Positions 55,524-62,709 of a stretch of 64,000 nt of DNA are shown piece after piece. How positions within the stretch are numbered: position 1 is the stretch's first letter; every line of letters starts with the position of its first letter. The DNA lies in NCBI RefSeq assembly GCF_018274385.1, contig NZ_JAAFYZ010000009.1:42398-106397 (forward strand), read 5' to 3'. Position numbers and translations under genes: made by a program. Below the pieces are notes generated by a model. It was not told the origin of the DNA, did not search any database, and was given only the letters and a program-made list of their open reading frames with translations. The DNA is from Catenulispora pinistramenti. Its GTDB lineage: Bacteria > Actinomycetota > Actinomycetes > Streptomycetales > Catenulisporaceae.

Positions 55524-58046
55524 ATGCCGTTCTCCGTGCGGTGTTACATCTTTGGCTTGGCGGCGGTGGCCCTCTCGGTCATCGCCACGTTTCCGTTGTC
55601 CAGAACCGATCCGCGCTTGTTGCTGGCGATGTGCGTCCTCGTGCTGGTCGCCGAGCGGCTCTCCCGCGTGCAGATCGGCGCGTCGGGCTGGACGATGTCG
55701 GTATCCCTGGTCGTGACCCTCATCACGGTGGTGGTCCTGGCGCCGCCGGCAGCCGCGCTGGTCGGTCTGACCGCCTCGGTGCCGATGTCCCGGTCTCGGA
55801 AACCGAACTGGACCTGGCCCAAGCAGATCCTCAACAGCGCGATGACAAGCCTGGTCCCGGCCGGCGGGTCGGTCGTGTGCTTCCTGGCCGGCGGCCATGC
55901 CTCCGGGCACTTCCTGAACTTCCCGGAGTTCCTGTTGCCGGTCGCCGCCGCGGTCACCACCTGCCTGGTGGCCAATGCTGTGATCGTCGCCGGCTACACC
56001 CAACTGTCCAGCAACGCCCGCTTCATCGACGTGCTGCGCGGCGACATCCGCCGCGCGACCATGCCGTACTACTCCTCGGGCGTGCTGGCGCTGATCTTCC
56101 TGTCGCTGTGGCACGACATCGGCTGGTACACCGCGCTGCTGGTGATCGTGCCGATGTACATCGCGCACTGGAGCCTGTCGCAGTACGCGAAGGAGAACGC
56201 GGCGCACGAGGGCACGATCGCCGCGCTGGTCCAGGCCGTGGAGATCAAGGACTCCTACACCCGGGGCCACAGCGAGCGCGTCGCCCGCGGCTCGGAGATG
56301 CTGGCCAAACAGCTCAAGATGCCCCATGACCGGCGCGCGATGCTGCGCTTCGCCGGCCTGCTGCACGACATCGGCAAACTCGGCGTCCCCACGCGCCTGC
56401 TCACCAGCACCGGCGGCCTGACCCAAGAGGAGTTCAAGCTGCTGTGCATGCACCCCAACCACGGGGTGGCGGTGCTGCGCGACATCCGGTTCCTGACCGA
56501 GGTCTACGAAGGCGTGCTCTACCACCACGAGCGCCTGGACGGCCGCGGCTACCCGACCGGCAAGTCCGGCGATGATATCCCGCAGTTCGCCCGCATCATC
56601 GGCGTCGCCGACGCTTTCGACGCGATGACCTCCACCCGCTCCTACCGCGCGGCCCGCTCGGTCCAGGAGGCGGTGGCCGAACTCCGCCGCGGCGCCGGTA
56701 CCCAGTTCGACCCGGCCCTGGTCCGCGCCTTCGAGGCGGCGCTGGAGGAGGCGGCGCGTTCCGGCACTCCCTGGGTCCCCACGGAACTCGCGCCGGCCGA
56801 ACCCCAGCCCGAAGACGGGACCACCGCCGCGGCAGTGGGCCCCTGGCCGCTTCCCAAGCGCGTCCCCGGATTCTCCTTCGCCGACCACGACGACCCCTTC
56901 GTCCCGGCCGAGTGGTTCTCGGACTGGTACCCGAGCTGGCTGGCGCACGGCGGGGAACAGGACGCGGATCCCGGCCGGCCGGTGCCCGAGGTGCTGGGCG
57001 GGATTCCGGGGCAGCGGGTGGCGGAGCCGGAGGCCGACAGCGACGGCAGCGACGGCAGCTTGGCGGGCGCCGACGTGGGTGCCGGCGACACGGCGGGGGA
57101 CGCGGACCTCGACGACGGCTGGTCGGAGCGGATGCACTCGGCCGTGGTGCGTGAGCCGGGGCCGGAGCCGGATGAAGGATGGGCTTGGGCGGACGAGGCC
57201 GAGGCGAAGTCTGAGCCGGCGGCTGAGAGTACCCGGTGGCCGCAGGACCCGGGTCTGTATGGCGGCGTCGGGCTCGGCTCGATGCGGATGCGCGCCGCGA
57301 CACCGGCTTCGGAACCTGATCCGCGAGGGCCGGTCGCCGCACCGGAGGATGCCGGCGCCGCTGACGAGGGCGAGGCTGATTCGGTGCGGCTTGATGCCGC
57401 GGCTCCGACGGCTGACCTCGGCTCTCAGGACAGCGACATTCCGGCTGCCGCGAGGGCTGAACCAGTGCATCTCGCGGCTGCCGCCGGGCCGACCGCGGAG
57501 CCGACCGCCTCGCCCCAAGACGGCATGACTCCGGCTGCCGCTGACAGCGCTGATCCGATGCGCCCTGCCGATGCCGCACCATCGACGGTTCCCGCGGATC
57601 CGGCGCGCCTTGCGCACGCCGGGCCGTCGGCCGCCGACTTCGACCTCCGCAAGCCCATACCCGCCTGCCAGGAGCCCGTCCCCGCCGGCAGCGCCAATAG
57701 CGTTGATAACGCTAACAATGCCAGCAACGCTGACAAAGCCAGCAAAGCCAGCAACGCTGACAACATCGACAGCGAAGACACCATCCCCGTCCCCCGCGCG
57801 AAGCCCGGCGACCGCGAAGCCTGGGCCCCGTCCCCCGAGCCGTGGTCCGTTCCCGAGCCGACCGAGGCTCCGAAGGCTGCCGAGCCCGCCGACCCTGATC
57901 CCCGCTCCGCGCCCTCCGGGGGCGCCTCCTGGTTCTCCCGCGGGTCGTCCGCGTCCTCGTCCGCGATGCGCTTCATCGGGCCCGCAGGTTCGGGCTCGTG
58001 GCCGCCGCGCGATCCTGAGGCGAAGGATTCCGAGAGGTCGGCATGA
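55524..58046 (+). CDS. Membrane HD-GYP-domain protein with long disordered tail
   Basis: 840 residues. About seven TM helices fill residues 1-225; the HD-GYP domain follows (ALVQAVEIKDSYTRGHSERVA; His281-Asp282 in LLHDIGKLG; YHHERLDGRGYP with GYP at 342-344; ADAFDAMTSTRSYR). All listed metal ligands are present, so c-di-GMP phosphodiesterase activity is possible. From about residue 420 to the end the chain is low complexity (acidic, then Pro/Ala-rich, with an Asn/Ala/Asp/Ser/Lys repeat near 730-750). ATG 55524 has AGAGGA upstream. It opens an operon with a second HD protein, directly after sigR-rsrA. Confidence 0.9.
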   Translation: MPFSVRCYIFGLAAVALSVIATFPLSRTDPRLLLAMCVLVLVAERLSRVQIGASGWTMSVSLVVTLITVVVLAPPAAALVGLTASVPMSRSRKPNWTWPKQILNSAMTSLVPAGGSVVCFLAGGHASGHFLNFPEFLLPVAAAVTTCLVANAVIVAGYTQLSSNARFIDVLRGDIRRATMPYYSSGVLALIFLSLWHDIGWYTALLVIVPMYIAHWSLSQYAKENAAHEGTIAALVQAVEIKDSYTRGHSERVARGSEMLAKQLKMPHDRRAMLRFAGLLHDIGKLGVPTRLLTSTGGLTQEEFKLLCMHPNHGVAVLRDIRFLTEVYEGVLYHHERLDGRGYPTGKSGDDIPQFARIIGVADAFDAMTSTRSYRAARSVQEAVAELRRGAGTQFDPALVRAFEAALEEAARSGTPWVPTELAPAEPQPEDGTTAAAVGPWPLPKRVPGFSFADHDDPFVPAEWFSDWYPSWLAHGGEQDADPGRPVPEVLGGIPGQRVAEPEADSDGSDGSLAGADVGAGDTAGDADLDDGWSERMHSAVVREPGPEPDEGWAWADEAEAKSEPAAESTRWPQDPGLYGGVGLGSMRMRAATPASEPDPRGPVAAPEDAGAADEGEADSVRLDAAAPTADLGSQDSDIPAAARAEPVHLAAAAGPTAEPTASPQDGMTPAAADSADPMRPADAAPSTVPADPARLAHAGPSAADFDLRKPIPACQEPVPAGSANSVDNANNASNADKASKASNADNIDSEDTIPVPRAKPGDREAWAPSPEPWSVPEPTEAPKAAEPADPDPRSAPSGGASWFSRGSSASSSAMRFIGPAGSGSWPPRDPEAKDSERSA

Positions 58047-59383
58047 ACCACGCCAAGCCTCCCGCCCATCGGGCGGCTTTCGACGCTGACAGCGACGCGC
58101 GGACCGCGTGGGCGCAGAGCAATCCGGTGCTGCTGGTGCTGGCCTGCTTCGTGGCGTTCGCGGCGGTGGGGTCGTGCGCGGTCCACGGTTTCAGCCAGCC
58201 CGGCTACGCCCTCGCCTTCGGCTTCATCATCGCCGCCGGCGAGGCCTTCCGCGTGCGGCTGCCCGGCGGGCGCGAGGCGGCGCCGCTGGGGGCGGCCACA
58301 GCGCTGGCCTACGCCGTCATCACCGAGATCGGCCACCAGCCCGCGCTGCACAACGCGCCGCAGGCGGTCGCGGTCGCCGCGTTCGGGTTCCTGGTCGGCT
58401 CGGTGCCGCACCTGGCCGTCCGGCGTCCGACCACGCTGGACTACACCGCCCGCCGCTTCTTGATGGTCGCGCTGATCGCGTGGCTGTTCCGCATGTTCTA
58501 CCTGCGCTGGGTGCTCGGGGCGCGGGTCGACGGCCCGAAGTTGGCGCAGACCACCGCGATGGACCCCGGCTTCCTCACGCACCACCTGCACAGCGTGTCG
58601 GTCGGCGCCGCGACCGCCGGGTTCCTGGTGCTGGCCATCATCAGCGACGGGCTGATGGGCGCGGTCCTGCAGGCCGGCCAGCACCGGCGGCCGATCCTGG
58701 CCGCGGCCCGGGACGAGGTGCGCTTCACCACCCGGGTCGGGCTGGCCGTGGTGGCGACCGCGCTGCTGGTCACCCTGGCCTCGCGCACCATGTCCATCTG
58801 GGTCCTGCCGGCGCTGTGCCTGCCGCTGGCCTTCACCCAGGTCTCGCTGCGCCGCTTCGCCCGGATCAAGGAAGTGCACCTGGAGACCATCAGGGCCCTG
58901 TCGCGCATCACCGAGGTCGCCGGCCTGACCCAGCCCGGGCACGCCCGCCGGGTGGCCCGCACCTGCCAGCGCATCGGCCGCGAGCTGGGATTGAGCGAGG
59001 ACCAGCTGCTGGACCTGGAGTACGCCTCGCTGATGCACGACATCGGCCAGCTCTCCGTCGCCGAGCCCGTGCACGGCGGCCGCACCGCTCCGCTGTCCCT
59101 GCAACGCCAGCGCGAGCTGGCCCGGGCCGGCGCCGAGGTGATCCGGCGCGCCGGGGCGCTGGGCAACGCCGCGGAGATCGTGGAGCACCACCCGGACCCG
59201 TTCGGCGCCGCCGGCCCGCTGCCCAGCCGGATACTGCGGGTCGCCAACGACTACGACGACCTGGCCGGCGAGGCGCCGGAGCCGGCCGAGCGCACCGAGG
59301 CGCTGCGGAACATCCGGCTCGGGCTGGCCGTGCACTACGACCCGGCGGTCGTGGAGTCGCTGAGCCGGATGGTCGGTGAGTGA
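58043..59383 (+). CDS. Membrane HD-domain protein, degenerate HD-GYP type
   Basis: 446 residues, start overlapping the preceding stop (ATGA). Same plan as its neighbour: several TM helices to about residue 270, then an HD domain with LTQPGHARRVARTCQRIGRELGL and His332-Asp333 in SLMHDIGQLS. The region of the GYP loop reads EHHPDPFGAAGPLP, so Gly-Tyr-Pro and several ligand positions are lost, though ANDYDDLAG keeps the later helix. Likely a catalytically weak or regulatory partner of the upstream HD-GYP protein. Confidence 0.85.
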   Translation: MNHAKPPAHRAAFDADSDARTAWAQSNPVLLVLACFVAFAAVGSCAVHGFSQPGYALAFGFIIAAGEAFRVRLPGGREAAPLGAATALAYAVITEIGHQPALHNAPQAVAVAAFGFLVGSVPHLAVRRPTTLDYTARRFLMVALIAWLFRMFYLRWVLGARVDGPKLAQTTAMDPGFLTHHLHSVSVGAATAGFLVLAIISDGLMGAVLQAGQHRRPILAAARDEVRFTTRVGLAVVATALLVTLASRTMSIWVLPALCLPLAFTQVSLRRFARIKEVHLETIRALSRITEVAGLTQPGHARRVARTCQRIGRELGLSEDQLLDLEYASLMHDIGQLSVAEPVHGGRTAPLSLQRQRELARAGAEVIRRAGALGNAAEIVEHHPDPFGAAGPLPSRILRVANDYDDLAGEAPEPAERTEALRNIRLGLAVHYDPAVVESLSRMVGE

Positions 59384-59473
59384 GTCCGCCCCCCTGCGCG
59401 GGCGGGTACCGGGTGCGGCGTGATTGGATGCGCACGTACCCAGTTAGCTTGTGACTGCGAGGGAGCATCGAAC

Positions 59474-59689
59474 GTGGCCGAGGAAGTCCGCGCCGAGATG
59501 GTGGCCAACGTGTGGAAGATCGTGGCGGCCGAGGGCGACGAGGTCGAGGACGGCGACACCCTCGTGATCCTCGAGTCGATGAAGATGGAGATCCCGGTCC
59601 TGGCCGAGGTCTCGGGCAAGGTGTCGCGCCTGGCCGTCGCCGAGGGCGACGTGGTGCAGGAGGGCGACCTCATCGCCGTCATCGGCTGA
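59474..59689 (+). CDS. Small biotin/lipoyl-attachment carrier protein
   Basis: 71 residues, a single biotinyl domain from GTG 59474 with GGGAG upstream. The acceptor Lys is in LESMKMEIPVLAE; the second half repeats the first (VAEGDVVQEGDLIAVIG). It resembles the mycobacterial TB7.3 protein, which is likewise encoded close to the sigH-rshA pair. The partner carboxylase is not in the window. Confidence 0.92.
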   Translation: MAEEVRAEMVANVWKIVAAEGDEVEDGDTLVILESMKMEIPVLAEVSGKVSRLAVAEGDVVQEGDLIAVIG

Positions 59690-59723
59690 GTCACGGCAAG
59701 ACAGCACACGGCGAGACAACAGA

Positions 59724-59758
59724 AAGCGCGCCGTCCCGGGTCGACCGGCGGCGCGCTT
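59724..59758. terminator. Terminator between the carrier protein and BsaP genes
   Basis: AAGCGCGCCG / CGGCGCGCTT, 10-bp perfect stem with a 15-nt loop, between convergent genes. Confidence 0.7.
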
Positions 59759-59765
59759 CGTCGTG

Positions 59766-59811
59766 TTCGGACCTGCTGTCCGGCTCTGCTGTTTCGGACC
59801 TGCTGTCCGGC
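59766..59811. repeat. Direct repeat, 19 bp twice
   Basis: TTCGGACCTGCTGTCCGGC occurs at 59766-59784 and 59793-59811 (27-bp period), just before the BsaP stop. Each copy contains the small inverted repeat GGAC/GTCC. Confidence 0.8.
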
Positions 59812-59812
59812 C

Positions 59813-59992
59813 CTAGCTGGTGATCGTCCCGTGCTCGACGCACCGCGCCGACCACCCCCGGGGCACGACCTGCACCACCATCCGCCGGCGGCACTGCTCG
59901 CAGTACCGCGGCGGCTCCAGCTCCGCCCGCGCCGCGCACCGGTCGTGGCCGGTCGCGGCCGTCGGCTCGCCGCACTGCCCGCAGTAATCCAT
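59813..59992 (-). CDS. bsaP: BsaP-like biotin synthase auxiliary protein
   Basis: 59 residues from ATG 59992. YCGQCGEP, a further Cys (RCAARAELEPPRYC), CEQC and ARCVEHG give six cysteines. The core LEPPRYC..C.RRMVVQV.P.GW.ARC is the pattern I recall for the actinobacterial BsaP family, whose iron-sulfur cluster supports biotin synthase. bioB is not in the window. It is convergent with a biotinylated carrier-type gene, which fits a biotin theme. A plain zinc ribbon is the alternative. Confidence 0.77.
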   Translation of the reverse strand: MDYCGQCGEPTAATGHDRCAARAELEPPRYCEQCRRRMVVQVVPRGWSARCVEHGTITS

Positions 59993-60120
59993 GCAGGCAA
60001 GGTAACACCGGCCCCGCGCGTGCCGCCGAACAGGTGACGGGGCTTTGGCCGCATCGAGCCCGGACCCACTACGCTGCGTGATCACCTGACCACGTCTGTC
60101 CGTCCGCGGGAGGCCGAACC

Positions 60121-61566
60121 GTGCACCAGACCGTGACCGTCGCGATGGACCCGGTGTCGGTGGCGCGTTGGCAGTTCGCGATCACCACGGTCTACCACTT
60201 CCTGTTCGTCCCGCTGACCATCGGTACGTCGTTCCTGGTCGCCGGGTTCCAGACGGCCTGGCATCGCACCGGCCAGGAGCGGTACTACCAGGCCACGAAG
60301 TTCTGGGGCCGGCTGTTCCTGATCAACTTCGCCCTCGGCCTGGTCACCGGGATCGTGCAGGAGTTCCAGTTCGGCATGAACTGGTCGGAGTACTCCCGCT
60401 TCGTCGGCGACATCTTCGGCTCGCCGCTGGCCATCGAGGCGCTGCTGGCCTTCTTCCTGGAGTCCACGTTCCTCGGCCTGTGGATCTTCGGCTGGGAACG
60501 GCTGCCCCGCGCCGTGCACCTGGCCTGCATCTGGATCGCCGCCTTCGGCACCATGGCCAGCGCCTACTTCATCCTGGCCGCCAACTCCTTCATGCAGCAC
60601 CCGGTCGGCTACGTGATCAATGAGCTGAAGGGCCGCGCCGAGCTCACCGACTTCTGGGCGGTGATCACGCAGAAGACCACTGTCATCACCTTCCTGCACG
60701 TGCTCACCGCCTGCTTCCTGTGCTCCGGTGCCGCGCTGGTCGGCATCTCCTGCTACCACCTGCGCAAGAAGCAGCAGCCGACGGTGTTCCGGCCCTCGCT
60801 GCTGGTCGGCCTGTGGGCGCTGCTGATCGCCGGCGTCGGCGTCGGGCTGACCGGCGACCAGCAGGGCAAGGTGATGTTCGAGCAGCAGCCGATGAAGATG
60901 GCCTCGGCCGAGGCGCTGTGGGACACCCAGGGCCCGGCGCCGTTCTCGCTGTTCGCGGTCGGCGACGTGGAGAAGGGCCGCAACTCGGTGGAGATCGAGA
61001 TCCCGCGGCTGCTGTCCTTCCTGGCCCACGGCAACTTCCACGACCCGGTCCCCGGCATCAACCAGACCAACGCCGCCGAGCGGGCCAAGTACGGCCCCGG
61101 CGACTACCGGCCGTGGATCCCGATGGCCTACTGGTCCTTCCGCTGGATGATCGGCTTCGGGATGTTCTCGGTGCTGGTCGCGCTGTTCGGGCTCTGGTTC
61201 ACCCGGCGCGGCCGCACACCGGCCGGACGCTGGGGCGCGTGGTTCTGGCGGTTCGGCCTGTGGACCCTGGTCTTCCCGGTGATCGGCTCGGCCTGGGGCT
61301 GGATCTTCACCGAGACCGGCCGCCAGCCCTGGATCGTCTACGGCCTGATGCGCACCCGCGAGGGCGTCTCGACGTCGGTCCCGGCCGGCCGGGTGCTGAC
61401 CTCGCTGATCCTGTTCACGGCGCTCTACGCGGTGCTGGCGGTGGTCGAGGTGGGGCTGTGCGTCAAGTACGCGCGGGCCGGGGCGCACGACGTCGCCCCG
61501 CCTGACGGGCCGGCGTCGACATCCGCGGACGGGGACGAAGACCAGCCGCTGGCATTCGCTTACTGA
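60121..61566 (+). CDS. cydA: Cytochrome bd ubiquinol/menaquinol oxidase, subunit I
   Basis: 481 residues from GTG 60121, with about nine TM helices. RWQFAITTVYHFLFVPLTIG carries the haem b595 His; EFQFGMNWSEYSRFVGDIFGSPLAIEALLAFFLESTFLGLW carries the acidic proton-path residues; the short Q-loop type is suggested by the length. It oxidises menaquinol and reduces O2 at high affinity. First gene of cydA-cydB-cydD. Confidence 0.97.
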   Translation: MHQTVTVAMDPVSVARWQFAITTVYHFLFVPLTIGTSFLVAGFQTAWHRTGQERYYQATKFWGRLFLINFALGLVTGIVQEFQFGMNWSEYSRFVGDIFGSPLAIEALLAFFLESTFLGLWIFGWERLPRAVHLACIWIAAFGTMASAYFILAANSFMQHPVGYVINELKGRAELTDFWAVITQKTTVITFLHVLTACFLCSGAALVGISCYHLRKKQQPTVFRPSLLVGLWALLIAGVGVGLTGDQQGKVMFEQQPMKMASAEALWDTQGPAPFSLFAVGDVEKGRNSVEIEIPRLLSFLAHGNFHDPVPGINQTNAAERAKYGPGDYRPWIPMAYWSFRWMIGFGMFSVLVALFGLWFTRRGRTPAGRWGAWFWRFGLWTLVFPVIGSAWGWIFTETGRQPWIVYGLMRTREGVSTSVPAGRVLTSLILFTALYAVLAVVEVGLCVKYARAGAHDVAPPDGPASTSADGDEDQPLAFAY

Positions 61567-61606
61567 GCCCTCGATTCGCGTACTGAGCACTGAGAGGTAG
61601 ACGGCC

Positions 61607-62608
61607 GTGAGCCTGGTGAACTTCTGGTACCTGCTGATCGCGGTGCTGTGGATCGGCTACTTCTTCCTGGAGGGCTTCGACTTCGGCGTCGGGATCCTGA
61701 CCCAGGTCCTGGCCCGTGACGAGACCAACCGCCGGGTCCTGATCAACACCATCGGCCCGGTCTGGGACGGCAACGAGGTGTGGGTGATCACGGCGATCGG
61801 CGCCACCTTCGCGGCCTTTCCCAACTGGTACGCGACGTTGCTGTCCGGCTTCTACGTGCCGCTGCTGCTGGTGCTGTTGGCGCTGATCGTGCGCAACGTC
61901 GCCTTCGAGTACCGGGGCAAGAGCGACGCCCGGCACCGCGGCTGGTGGGACCTGTGCATCTTCGTCGGCTCGCTGCTGCCCCCGCTGCTGTGGGGCCTGG
62001 TCTTCGGCTGCATGTTCTCCGGCACCAAGATCGGCGACGACATGAACTTCCACGGCCGGATGTCGGACTTCCTCACCACCCTGGACGGCATCATCGGCGC
62101 CCTGGCCTTCCTGGCCCTGTTCCTCACCCACGGCGCCGTCTACACCGCCCTGAAGACCCGCGGCCCGATCCGCGACGGCGCCCGCCGCCTCGCGGTCCCC
62201 GGCGCGCTGGTCAGTCTGGTGCTGGTCGGCGTGCTGCTGGGCCGGGTGAACAACCGCTGGGGCGGCCCGCTGTCCTGGACGGTGGCGGTGGTGCCGCTGG
62301 TGGCGTTGCTGGCGTGTGCGGTGGTGGTGCGGATCGGGCGGGACGGCTGGGCGTTCGTGCTGTCCGGGGCGGCGGTGGCGACGATGGTGGCGTCGATGTT
62401 CATCGCGGTGTTCCCGATCGTGATGCCCTCCTCGCTGAACCCGGACTGGTCGCTGACGGTGCACTCGGCGGCGTCCTCGCACTACACGCTGACGGTGATG
62501 AGCGTGGTGGCGTGCGTGTTCACGCCGCTGGTGCTGCTGTATCAGGGCTGGACGTACTGGGTGTTCCGGAAGCGGATCGGGGTCCGGAACATTCCGGCGG
62601 CGCACTGA
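61607..62608 (+). CDS. cydB: Cytochrome bd oxidase, subunit II
   Basis: 333 residues from GTG 61607. FWYLLIAVLWIGYFFLEGFDFGVGIL at the start and NEVWVITAIGATFAAFPNWYA are family signatures; eight to nine TM helices. 40 nt after cydA. Its stop overlaps the ATG of a 33-codon ORF (TGATG). Confidence 0.97.
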   Translation: MSLVNFWYLLIAVLWIGYFFLEGFDFGVGILTQVLARDETNRRVLINTIGPVWDGNEVWVITAIGATFAAFPNWYATLLSGFYVPLLLVLLALIVRNVAFEYRGKSDARHRGWWDLCIFVGSLLPPLLWGLVFGCMFSGTKIGDDMNFHGRMSDFLTTLDGIIGALAFLALFLTHGAVYTALKTRGPIRDGARRLAVPGALVSLVLVGVLLGRVNNRWGGPLSWTVAVVPLVALLACAVVVRIGRDGWAFVLSGAAVATMVASMFIAVFPIVMPSSLNPDWSLTVHSAASSHYTLTVMSVVACVFTPLVLLYQGWTYWVFRKRIGVRNIPAAH

Positions 62609-62709
62609 TGACCTCTGCGATGCCGTCGACCTGCCTCGCCGTGCCGACCTGCCTTGCCGTGCCGACTCGCCTCGCCGCGGCGGCCGGCCTTGCCGCAGCG
62701 GGCCGCTGA
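62608..62709 (+). CDS. Possible 33-aa micro-ORF between cydB and cydD
   Basis: ATG 62608 shares a base with the cydB stop, and the stop TGA shares a base with the cydD ATG at 62709, so the ORF exactly bridges the two genes in the third frame. The peptide is Ala/Leu/Val-rich with a CLAVPT unit twice (an 18-bp DNA repeat, 62629-62646 and 62647-62664, plus a decayed third copy) and a basic end. It could be a CydX/CydS-like small subunit, but it lacks an evident membrane-helix pattern, and a slippage-expanded spacer is equally possible. Confidence 0.35.
   Translation: MTSAMPSTCLAVPTCLAVPTRLAAAAGLAAAGR

Noticed and set aside
58043..59383. Second HD protein as a fully active HD-GYP phosphodiesterase
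   Set aside because: The GYP motif and several neighbouring ligands are missing.
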